Shown: in pieces, positions 22,104 through 32,844 of the stretch
Layout of the letters: every line of letters starts with the position of its first letter
Numbering within the stretch: position 1 is the stretch's first letter
Source of the DNA: Nicotiana tabacum
Taxonomy: Eukaryota > Streptophyta > Magnoliopsida > Solanales > Solanaceae
Reading direction: 5' to 3'
NCBI RefSeq assembly: GCF_000715075.1
Contig: NC_134093.1
Coordinates: 99,556,826-99,620,825 of the forward strand
Length of the DNA: 64,000 bases
Notes under the pieces: generated by a model
Databases searched by the model: none
The model's input: the letters and a program-made list of their open reading frames with translations, nothing else
Told to the model about the DNA's origin: nothing
Position numbers and translations under genes: made by a program

Positions 22104-25100
22104 CTAAAAGACTGGGCATCCTTTAACCACAACCCCTTCAGCAGTTGGACAAGAAGCCAAGGGACATCGATCCGCATCACTTCCCCACCAATCAAGGCAA
22201 ACGTGCTGCATTCCCAAGCATAAATACAACAATACCCCCATGAATGCTAATCCAGCATCTAGTGCCCCTGATAAAACATAATTGTGACGACTCCACAGTT
22301 TCTGATAGTATCTATAAACAACAAATCCAGAAATAAAAGCTATGATGATCCAGCTGTTGTAGTTTACAGAAGTAGCTGGCGGCATGTTGATTATCCCGGC
22401 TAATAGTACAGGCACTGTAATTAACCTGATCCACTGCTGGTTAGGGAAACTCTTATGTGCAATCCAAACAATGACTGGAGCTATAGCTCCAAATAAGAAA
22501 GCCCAATTCAGGGCAGAGTAATGGCCAAGATTTCCAAAAATTCTTTGAGGCCCAATCAAACCCCAGATGACTGAGGCATCATAAAATACATGATCACCTG
22601 GGCAAGTCCACGGGCTTCCAGGAGGAAGCAAAGCCCGGTCACAAATATCTGGGACGGTTTCCATAAGCCACCATGCTGTTCCAAGATGCACCAAAGCTGA
22701 TATCAAAGTTCCAACAACCTGATTGAAGAGTTCAACGCACAAAGATTACACTTTGTAGGACTACTCACTCAGCGAGGTACTCAAGCAGAAGGAAAGAAAA
22801 AGCCAACCTGAGCCATAAACATTGCCCTAGGAGGAATCTTCATATAATGTCCAAGCTTCAAGTCTTGTAAAAAGGTTAGTCCTTGTTTCATGCTGATATA
22901 TCCGTACACCTTAAAGCACATGTTAGCTACTGGATACCCGGGGTACAAGTACCCAATTATGTACTCTGTGATCACATTCAAACCAGGAGTCTGCGCAAAA
23001 AGATATTGGAAGTTAGAACCACAAGGAAATTCAAGTGGTGTTTGAATAGAAGCTAGCTTATGTGATTACAAACAGCTATGAAATATAGCACGTTACTTGG
23101 TTTGTGGTGGCAGTGATGACTCCAACCGGAAGGGTGAAAAAGAAAGCAAGACCACATGCCAGCAAGACACCCCACCATGGTAATTGGAGCTGCGTTTTGT
23201 AATATTCACATATAAACACAGTTGCAGCGATATTTACAAGAAGAATGCTTAAAAACCACCATTCAGGAACTTGCTTGTATTTTCTCATGAGCTTTGTGTG
23301 AATATCCATTTTCTTCTCTTGGAAAGCTGACTTGCTCAGCTGCCATAGATCTCTACATTTCCAAATTGAGTGAGTTGATATTTGCTGTCATGTGCACTAA
23401 ATCTAAGCTTTACATGGGGTATCAGATCCAGATGGAAAAGAAAAGGTGAAACTTCTCATACTTAGATAATTCAGTCCATCAGCAGCCTATGAATTCCAAG
23501 ATACTATATACTATATAGTATCATATGTTCAAGCATCTCAAACCTGTCAATTCAACTTTAGCTTTGGGAAAGATCTTTTGCCAATAGAATGCATGCATGT
23601 CGCTTGCAAATTTTTTTTAATCACAACTTGCAAATAGTGAGTTATCTGATTCTTTCTGATTTAAATTTTTCAGTATGCAGATCACTTTATGGACAAATGT
23701 TATCTTTGCGATATCTGTCATTATATTAGTTGTGAAGTGTATAAAAAACCTGTATATTAAGCTACTCTTCCTGTTACATCACCAAAAAAATTCTTTTTTT
23801 TCTTTTTAAACTTTAGAGACAATTTAGATGTGAATCAAGTTGCACTGAAAGTACATTTAACATTGTAGAAATATGGATTTAGAGACTCAGATACATAGAA
23901 TATAATATAGACAAAGAGGTACAGGTACAGATACATATAAATAGGCATCCAACTAGCAAAAATTATCGTTTGTCCAAGATTGCAACGTACCGTCCATGGA
24001 AAAGGAAGACATGAACAACTGTGGCACTGAGGCAGGCAAAGCTGAATGCATAAGTCATCGAAAAGAAAGTGCTGAGATAGAGGCGGCCCTCACGGTCATA
24101 CGCATTGAAATCAATATGGAAGTTCGGATCTATAATAGCGGAAATGTTGTATTTTTGACCATCTGATGTGAAGAGGCCATCTGAGAATATTGGAAAGGTT
24201 TTGGCTTTGTACACATTGAACCAGTACATAAAAGGTGTAACAACATACATTATGAGAAAATATCCAACAGCAATATTTGCAGTAGCAAACCACGGGCTAG
24301 CTAATGGACTTCCAAGATAAGAGGATATGCTCGACCAATCGAGTCCAACGGCACCGATTCCAAGACCATGAAGTCCAGAACCCAACTGTTGGGCAAGGAC
24401 AGAAGCTGGGAATAACCAACATAGCCAGGAAAGAGAACTTAGCATTGCGAAAAGGTAACCAGGAAAAACATAGTAAGCAAAGCTACATAAAAATGCAATG
24501 AGAAAGAACTGATTTCGTGTCATTTCATTCTTGGCTCTCTCTTCTTTTTCATGAAGTGCCCTGCAATTCAGAAGTGAAAACCTCTATAAGATTATTAATC
24601 CATTACATCCGCTGTAACAGTATAATTTGTGTTTAAAGTCCACATATTTTAATGCATGAAGGGAGGTCAAGAACATCAATAAAAGCCAGTACAGGGGGGT
24701 TAGAACAGTGCTTTTTTAAATTAGAAGGAAAAAAAAGGATCAGACTTTTGGCTTCAGTAATATCATGTTTAACTTAAATTGATCATTTCCTGAACTACTG
24801 GAACGTAGTTAAATGCCAACAAAAACCTCTTACTTTTCTTTCTTTTTTAATTTGAACATCTTTCTAAATTTAGAAACAATTAACTTTAAAATTCGGACTT
24901 TGTTTATGATTGTTGGGCTAGCCAGTTTTCGGACTGGTAATCGAAAAATAGACAGCGTTTGCAAAGTCATTGAAAAATAGCCACTATTTTTGCCGAAACA
25001 CGTAAAGTTCCAGCATAATATGCTGGATTATGAAGTTCCTGCGTAAAAACTTCCAGCATATTATGTTGGAACTCCAGCACATTATGAAATTCCAACACAA

Positions 25101-26583
25101 TGTGCTGGAATATTATATGTAAAAAATTCGAACTCCAATATATTATGCTAGAATTTTTTCGGAATTTAAGGGTGTTTTTGTTCAGATTTTATTTTTACAT
25201 GAAAAATGGCTAAATTTCGATTATTTTTGAAACTATGGCTATTTTTCATTACCAATTGTAAATCTGATTTTTTTTCTTGTTTTTCCTTCTTTCTTAAATC
25301 TCACATCCGATTACACAAGGTCCCATAATATGAGATAGAGGGAGTAAGAATTTTCCACAAACAAATGATAATATTGTAGAATCTCTTCCCACATAAGATA
25401 TGCCAATGATTCCACTACTTAGTTCATCCCACATGGCAAAATCACAATTGATGTCCCAACATATTGGAAAGTTAAACACGATACTTTGAGTGGACTAACA
25501 CGTACCTGAAAAGAGAAACCTGAACGAGATTGTGGGGCCACCACATAGCCGCGGGCTCCACCAAATACCTCCGAAAAATCCCGGCCCATCCAAAGCCCAA
25601 AACCTGAGTCGTTAGAACAACAATCAACGATACCCAGAAAGTCAACGTCCTCTTGTAAAAAACCTTGACCGCACTAACAATGTGAATCGCATACGGATTT
25701 CCAGCACCAGAATTAGCAAAAATCGTAATTAAAACATGCTCTTTAACATTAAACGGTCCTGGATTTAACGTAAATTCGAATTTTCTTCCTTTGAAGAAAA
25801 CTCGATTCGGGATTAAAAAAGCCATAAGGTGACCCAGAGGTACGACGGCGATTTGGGCGGAGATTGAGCTGATGGAAAGCGGCTCACGGCGGAACCAGAA
25901 GAATTGGTTGAGAAATGAGAGGAGAATACAAGCTAGGGTTCCGAGAATCCACATTCGGAAAGTGACTACCGGAAGTGAAGGTTCGTCTGTGATTGGAACC
26001 GTGAGCGCCACTTGCTCGATTGGCGAGTTTTCTTCTTCGAAAGGTGAGGACTGAGAACTGCTCGAAATACCATCGCTATCGTGTACTGAAGATATCTTCT
26101 TCTGCTTTTGCTTCTCAACTGCAAAAGATTTGGATGAGTAGATTCAAAATTGTAAGTCAACTATGCTTATGTTCGGAAAAAATAAGTCGAACTCTTTAAA
26201 AATGCTGCTGCACTCAGTGTCAAATCCTCCAAAAATGCATTACTTTTGGAGGATCCGACACATTTTTGAAGGGAGAGCAACATAGATTTCTATACGAGAT
26301 CGAAATAAACGACAATTATGACACAGTCCCAAACAAGTTGGGATCGACTATATGAATTTTTCACTTCATTCTTTAAGCTCAGGATTTAAATTTGAAAATC
26401 ACTTAGATTCCAAAAGTGTTGTAGATTCAGAATCATCAAATTTAAATCCTGAATTGACTCCGCGTGCAAGAAGACTATTAGTGAAGATGTAAGAAAGGGA
26501 GAAATGAAAGAGCAATTATAAGGAAAAGGAGGAATTTGTGAAAGCTTACTAAGGGGAGCTGAGATTTCTTGATAGTCAACCAT
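22104..26583 (-). CDS. Oligopeptide transporter, OPT family
   Basis: Six exons (26583-26550, 26118-25506, 24560-23991, 23352-23097, 22990-22808, 22718-22104) splice in phase to 756 residues, the usual OPT length. All introns are GT-AG. The start [11 protein letters not shown] is followed by a charged Ser/Glu-rich cytosolic tail and [21 protein letters not shown], the conserved entry to the first membrane segment. Family signatures are NPG at 130-132 ([10 protein letters not shown]) and KIPPR at 542-546 ([15 protein letters not shown]), with about a dozen or more hydrophobic segments. The end, [20 protein letters not shown], is typical of the plant peptide-transporter clade rather than the YSL clade. 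Such proteins are plasma-membrane proton symporters for tetra/pentapeptides, glutathione or metal complexes; the substrate here cannot be told. Introns 1 and 2 hold repeats, but no exon is damaged. Confidence 0.93.
24917..25270 (-). mobile_element. Palindrome-bearing MITE-like repeat, copy B
   Basis: Inverted relative to copy A at 2627-3040. It shares the edge AGTTTTCGGACTGGTAAT, the words TTCCAGCATATTATG and TCCAGCATAATATGCTGGA, the run TGAAAAATGGCTAAATTT and the far edge TTGTAAATCTG. It lies in the intron between OPT exons 2 and 3. No coding capacity. Confidence 0.65.
26160..26286. mobile_element. Short hairpin MITE in OPT intron 1
   Basis: The two halves, GTGTCAAATCCTCCAAAAA and CTTTTGGAGGATCCGACAC, pair into a hairpin, and weaker pairing extends outward to CTATG...CATAG. 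It lies between OPT exons 1 and 2. Just beyond it, about 26305-26350, is a CCCAAACAAGTTGGGATCG stretch that resembles a fragment of another common Solanaceae repeat. Confidence 0.5.
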
Positions 26584-26990
26584 GTTTCTTCTCGTTTGTA
26601 AACTGTTTAAGGACAGGTATAACTAAGTATTTTGTATAAGATTCTGAATCCTAAGTGGACAAAGAGAAAAGACATGTATCTGAGCAACGAATATCTATTG
26701 CCGGAGATGCGATAAAGTGGGTGGCAATGTAAAATGCAGAGTTGTTGAAGTCAGCGATGACGATGGGGATTCATTGGTGGTACGGATAATGTGTTTTTAT
26801 TTGTCAATTTGGTAAATAAATGTACAATAAAGAAAGAAATGAACCTGGGCTACCTATAGGTGAATATACAGTTTGGTGCTCTTTAAGGTATGTTTGACGA
26901 GGGACTCCAATTTGAAGGTAATTTTAAACCATGATCAAAATTTAAGGGGTGAAGTGCATCAATAACTACTTTTAAATATGCTATTTAAAA
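26584..26990. other. 5' flank of OPT gene
   Basis: Upstream DNA of the minus-strand transporter gene, expected to hold its 5' untranslated region and promoter. No TATA box or start site could be assigned with confidence. Confidence 0.3.
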
Positions 26991-26999
26991 TATATTCAG

Positions 27000-27540
27000 A
27001 ATTTACAATAAATTAAAAGATTAGTTAATTCGTCCAAATTTCATGACTAAGTATTCTGAATTTTTGACCTACTAATTTGGAATTCTGAACTTAGTGTCCT
27101 AAATTATTTGAGTTGCTAATTTAAAATTCAGGACATAGTGTCCTGAATTTCAAAACTGCTAATTTGAAATTTAAGATTAAGAGCCCGTTTGAACATAAGA
27201 ATTATTTCACTTTTTTTCGAAATCAATGTTTGGCCATAAAATTTCAATTTTCACTTGAAGATGAATTTTGGAATTTTTCAAAAATTTTAAAAACTCAAAA
27301 AAGTTATTTTTCAAAATTTTCACTAAGATCACTCATAAAAATTCAAAAGCAACCCAAAATTATATTCATGTCCAAACACAACTCTAAATCTCAAATACCA
27401 TTTTCACTTGAAAAAACAAATCACTTTTTTTTAAAAAATTTTACAATTCTTATGTCCAAACACCCACTAAGTGTCCTGAATCTCTCAACTGCTACTTTAA
27501 AATTCATGACATAAGATTCGAATTCTGGATACAATTTTCG
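27000..27540. repeat. Degenerate tandem repeat, about 45-bp unit
   Basis: The unit, of the form ACTTAGTGTCCTGAATTT followed by CTGCTAATTTGAAATTC, recurs four to five times at 27041-27180 and resumes at 27471-27535. The array is interrupted by the MITE at 27181-27467. Units differ from each other at many positions, so the array is old. Confidence 0.6.
27181..27467. mobile_element. Tourist-like (PIF/Harbinger) MITE
   Basis: A 287-bp element with inverted ends GAGCCCGTTTGAACATAAG and, complemented, GTGGGTGTTTGGACATAAG. It is flanked by TAA on both sides (27178-27180 and 27468-27470), the 3-bp duplication of this superfamily. It interrupts a unit of the surrounding tandem repeat, which confirms that it is an insertion. 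The frame at 27164-27514 is incidental. Confidence 0.8.
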
Positions 27541-27738
27541 AACTTTAGGACAATGCTTATGAGGGAAGTAAACGTCAGAATGGATCAAATTTCGAGCGCA
27601 CCACTAGTGCTGAAAGGGTCGGACTCAAAGAAATACACATAGTTGCCGTACAAACCAAGTGCGACACCTAAACTGATCTCGAAGCGGTTTAAAATCCCCT
27701 ACATGCCGAAATATGATGGGACTTCAGATCCTCGAGAG
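27541..27738 (+). pseudogene. Tat-lineage gag fragment
   Basis: In one plus-strand frame this reads RMDQISSAPLVLKGSDSKKY, one stop (TAG for a Gln codon), then FKIPYMPKYDGTSDPRE. This is the start of the gag core of Tat-type Ty3/gypsy elements. It ends abruptly where the Tekay LTR stump begins at about 27739. The pol part of what is probably the same element resumes at 35788 on the same strand. Confidence 0.75.
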
Positions 27739-27959
27739 CCTGAAACCAAACCAAACACCCCGACAAGTCGCATAACCACAATATAACATAGAGGAGGTAA
27801 TAAATAGAGGATCAGGGCTAAAATACTCAAAACAACTGACCGAGTCATTATATCCTCCCCCTCTTAAAACAAATGTTCGTCCTCGAACGAGTATAGAGAC
27901 ATACCTGAAGTAGTGATAAGATGCGGATAACGGCTACACATATCATGCTCGGTCTCCCA

Positions 27960-29177
27960 AGTTGCCTCCTCGACTGGTTGACCCCTCCACTAAATCTTCA
28001 CTGAAGCAGTGTTCTTCGGCCTCAACTTTCGAACCCGCCTGTCCAAAATGGCCACCGACTCCTCAACATATGATAAATCCTTGTCCAACTGAACTGAGCT
28101 GAAGTCTAACACATGAGAAGGATCGTCGTGGCGCTTCCGGAGAATAGAAACATGGAATACTAGATGAACTACAGCTAGACTAGGTGGCGGTGCAAGCCTG
28201 TAGGCCACCTCTCTAATTCTCTCAAGAATCAAAGGCCCGATATACCTAGGGCTCAAATTTCCCTTCTTCCCGAACCTCATAACACCCTTCATGGGGGAAA
28301 CCCAGAACAAGACCCGCTCCCCAACCATGAATGCAATGTCGAGAACCTTCCGATCCGCATAACTCTTCTGTCTAGATTGGGTTGTACAAAGTCGATCCTA
28401 AATCAATTTAACCTTTTCCAAAGCATCCTGAACCAAGTATGTACCCAATAGCCTAGCCTTACCCGACTCGAACCAACCCATCGGAGATCGACATCGCCTC
28501 CCATATAAAGCCTCATACGGAGCCATCTAAATGCTCGACTGGTAGCTGTTATTGTAGACAAACTCCGCAAGCGGCAAGAACTGATCCTATGAACCCCAAA
28601 ACTCCATCACACATGCACGAAGAATATCCTCCAATATCTGAATAATACGCTTGGACTGTTCATCCGTCTGAGGGTGGAATGCAGTACTCAACTCAACTCG
28701 TGTGACTAACACATATTGTATGGCCCTCCAGAAGTGCGATGTAAACTACGTACCCCGGTTAGAGATGATGGATACCGGCATGCCATGAAGCCTGACGATC
28801 TCGTGAATATAGACTGCCAGTTGCTCTGAAGAATAAGTAGTCACCATTGGAATGAAATGAGCCGACTTAGTCAACCTATCCACAATCACCCATATTGCAT
28901 TGAACTTCCTCTAAGTCCATGGGAGTCCAGCAACAAAATCCATAGTAACTCGCTCACACTTCCACTTTGGAATATCTAGCCTCTGAAGCAATCCACCTGG
29001 TCGTTGATGCTCATACTTCACTTGCTGACAATTTAAGCTCCGAGCTACATACTCCACTATGTCCTTCTTGATTCTCCTCCACCAATAGTGCTGCCTCAAG
29101 CCTTGATACATCTTGGCAGCACCCGGATGAATAAAGTACCGCAAATTGTAGGCCTCCTGAAGGATCAACTCACTCAA
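27960..29177 (-). pseudogene. Integrase and chromodomain of Tekay-like element
   Basis: The frame 29177-28911 holds the zinc-binding region (YFIHPGAAKMYQGLRQHYWW, NCQQVKYEHQRPGGLLQ), followed by the catalytic core and the C-terminal GERVLFWVSPMKGVMRFGKK and chromodomain-like RRVRKLRPK, WRGQPVEEAT. Catalysis is lost: the second acidic residue reads SIISNRGT in place of SDRGTQ, followed at once by a stop. The first zinc Cys of the ARCLNC motif is Ser, and the first zinc His is Tyr. Several further TAG stops replace Gln or Trp codons. Confidence 0.85.
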
Positions 29178-29302
29178 ATCCTCTACATTGGGAATACATA
29201 GCTTGCCCTACATATGTAATACACAATCATCCCCAATGTGACATCCTTGGCATCACCATGCTGAACTGTGTCCTTGAGGACAAGCAGATGGGGGTTGTCA
29301 TA

Positions 29303-31331
29303 CTAACGGACTCTGATGAGATCATATAGTGAAGACCGAGAAACCACACAAGTCGAAACTCGACTCGTCTCCGACACATCCAATCTAAAAAATTGGTTTG
29401 CCAAATCCTGAACATCTAATGCTAACGGCCTCTCTGCTGCCGGTAGATATACTAAACTGCCCAAGCTCTCCGCCTTGCAACTCAAGGAGTCGGCCACTAC
29501 ATTGGGCTTCCCATAATGATACAGAATGGTGATATCATAGTCCTTAAGCAACTCTAACCACCTTCGCTGACGCAAGTTAAGATCCTTCTGTTTGAACAGA
29601 TGCTATAAACTCTGGTGGTCGGTATAGACCTCACAAGGGACACCGTACAAATAGTGCTGCCAAATCTTCAAGGCATTAACAATAGCTGCTAACTCAAGGT
29701 CGTGGACATGATAATTCTTCTCATGCACCTTCACATGTCTAGATGTGTAGGCAATCACCCTACTGTCCTGCATCAACACCGCGTTGAGGACAATACGTAA
29801 AGCATAACAGTACACAATATAGGACCCCGAACCCGTAGGCAACACCAACACTAGGGTCGTAGTCAAAGTAGTCTTGAGTTTTTATATGCTCTCCTGACAC
29901 TCCTCGGTCCACTTGAACGAAGCACCCTTCTAGGTCAATCTAGTCATAGGTGCGGCAATAGATGAGAAACCCTCTACGAATCGACAGTAATACCCTACCA
30001 AACCAAGAAAACTCCAGATCTCAGTAGTTGAAGATGGTTTGGGCCAATTCTGCATTGCTTCAATCTTCTTCGGATCTACCTTGATCCCCTCACTCGACAG
30101 TACATGACCCAAAAATGCTACTGAATCAATTCAGAATTCACACTTTGAAAAATTTGCATACAACTTCTTTTCTCTCAAGGTCTGAAGCATGGTCCTCAGG
30201 TATTGCTCATGATCCTCCCAACTCCGAAAATACACCAATATGTCATCAATAAACACAATGACAAATGAGTCAAGATAGGGCTGGAATACATTATTCATCA
30301 AGTGCATGAATGTTGTTGGGGCATTGGTCAACCCAAATAGCATCACAAGGAACTCGTAATGACCATACCGAGTCCTGAAGGCAGTCTGCAGGATATTCGG
30401 CTCCCGAATCTTCAACTAATGATAGCCTCACCGCAAATCAATCTTTGAGAACCCTCTAACACCTTGTAACTAATCAAATAGGTCATCAATGCATGGAAAT
30501 GGATACATGTTCTTCACTGGAACCTTGTTCAACTGGCGATAATCAATACGCATACACATAGAACCATCTTTCTTATTTACAAACAACATCGGAGGACCCC
30601 AAGGTGATACATTAGGCCGAATGAAACCCTTATCAAGAAACTCCTGCAACTTCTTATTTAATTCTTTTAACTATGTTGGGGCCATACGATATGGTGGAAT
30701 AGAAATGGAATGAGTGCCCGGTAACAAATCAATACCAAAATTGATATCCCTATGGGGCGGCATGCCTGGAAGATCCATTGGAAACACATATGGATAGTTC
30801 CTCACTGCCGGAACGAACTTAACAGTAGAAGAATCAATACTAACATCTCTCACATATGCTAGATACGCATCACATCCATTTCCAACCATCTGATGTGCCT
30901 TACGAAAAGACGCACCCTGCTAGGAACATAATCTAAAGTACCTCTCCACTCCAACCGCGGCAAACTTGGCATAACCAACGTCACCATCTTGGTGTGACAA
31001 TCAAGGATAACATGATAGGGTGACAACCAGTCCATGCCCAAAATAACATCAAAATCTACCATATTGAGCAACAATAGATCGGCTCTGAACTCAAAACCAC
31101 CGAGAAGGGGCTCAAAGAATCACGGAATATACCCAAAATACGGAGCAAAATAAGGTGATACATAGGAATATGTGGAGCATGGATTAAATAATATTGATGC
31201 ATATCTATGAAAAATTGGGACAATACCTGTGATAATTGAGTCGGATACAACCGCCCCCATCCTAGAAGGAAGAGCATAATATCTAGCCTGGCCTCCCCCT
31301 CTAGGGCTACTACTTCCTGCTCGACCTCCAC
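29303..31331 (-). pseudogene. Protease, reverse transcriptase and RNase H of Tekay-like element
   Basis: Protease lies at about 31331-30900; its active site reads LFNPCSTYSYV where the family has an Asp-Pro-Gly-Ser, so the catalytic Asp is gone. Reverse transcriptase spans about 30889-30100, with [37 protein letters not shown] and the intact catalytic FIDDILVY. RNase H spans about 29870-29303 ([36 protein letters not shown]). Stops interrupt all three, for example after RMAPT and in the GYHQLKI motif. Confidence 0.85.
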
Positions 31332-31439
31332 CCCTGGCTGGCTGTGCAGGTGGAGTGGAAACTAGTACGGTAACCATGGCCTGAGAAGCCTGAGGACCCG
31401 GTGGAATACGCGGACCCTAAGTAGTCTGTAGAGGTGCAC

Positions 31440-32638
31440 CCCTCCTGAGTCTAGGGCAATCCCTCACCATATGATGAGTGTCACCACACTCAAAATAAGC
31501 TCTCGGAGGACGTGGCTGCTGGAACTAGTTCGGGCCTGATCAACTGGACTGACCGCTGAAACCACCCCATGTAGGAGGTGCACTAGATAGTGGTGGTACA
31601 TAATGGACAACCTATGGACTGGGAGTAGCCGGAATACTGCTTGAAGTTGTAAGTGCTGAATGAACAGGGTTGCAACTGGGGCACGGGTACCACTATATAT
31701 GCTAGAATCTCGAGGCCTCTTGGCCTCCCTATCCTCTCTCTCCCAGGACCACATACCCTCCAATCTCCTAGTGATCTCCACCACCTGCTGGTATGGGATG
31801 TCTATCTCCAACTCTTGAGCCATGCTGAATCTAATACCTGGGTTGAGCCCCTCAATAAATCAACAAACTCGCTCTTTGATAGTAGCAACCAAGGTTGGTG
31901 CATGCCTGGACAAATCACTAAACTGGACTGCATACTCTGATACGATCATAGCACATTGGCACAACTGCTTAAACTTTGCACGCCATACATCCCTGAGACT
32001 CTGGGGAACAAACTCCCTCAAGAACATATCTGAAAATTGAGCCCAAGTGAGTGAAGCTGCCTCGACTGGACTACCCAACTCATACGCTCGCCACCACTGA
32101 TAAGTCGCTCCCTTAAGCTGGAACATAGTGAAAGCAACCCCACTCGACTCCACAATACCCATAGTACGAAGGAAACGGTGGAACTCCTCAAGAAAGCCAT
32201 AGGCATCCTCTGAATTCAAACCGCTGAAAGTAGGAGGGTGGTGCTTCTTGTACCTTTCGAGCCTGAGCTGCTCACCCTCAGAAGTTGTTGTCCTAACCTC
32301 AGGCTGAACTGGGGCGACCGACTGCACTGGTATGTCCTCTGGGACCTAGTTGACCTGAACCCACTGCTCTGAGGTACGAGCGGCAATAGTTTGTGCTCTT
32401 CCCCCGGCCTGAGATATGGTAGAAGCAAGTGGGATCAACCTTGCTTGAGCTAGAGTTCCAAACATGCTAAAAAACTGGGCGGGAGTATCCTGAAGTGTAG
32501 GGGTAGTAACAAGTGTCTCAGGTGCCTGCTCTCCGACTGGAACTACTTGCGGCCTCTACCCCGGCCCCAGCCTCTCGCGGCTCTAGCAGGGGGTGCGGGT
32601 GTTTGGTCGTCAGATCCAGTTGTGCGTGTTCTCACCAT
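31440..32638 (-). pseudogene. Gag of Tekay-like element
   Basis: The start at 32638 (MVRTRTTGSDDQ) is followed by an Arg/Gly-rich stretch and a stop. The capsid core is readable at 32327-31860 (PTFSGLNSEDAYGFLEEFHR, AYQWWRAYE-type block, WAQFSDMFLREFVPQSLRD). The zinc knuckle at about 31500-31445 reads YFECGDTHHMVRDCPRLR: the first Cys is replaced by Tyr, so the knuckle is broken. Several stops and shifts lie between the core and the knuckle. Confidence 0.8.
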
Positions 32639-32844
32639 CTGTGAGAGAACATAAAGACAGAGATTTAGAATTCCAAAGTCAACAAATTTGCACGATAAGG
32701 AATCAAAGAAGTGAAACTTTTCCTAACAGTTCCATAGCCACCCGAAGATAAGTACAAACGTCTCAGTACTAATCCGTGAGACTCTACTAAACCTGTATGT
32801 GAATCGTAACACCTATGAACCTAGACTCTACACCCCAATTTTCC

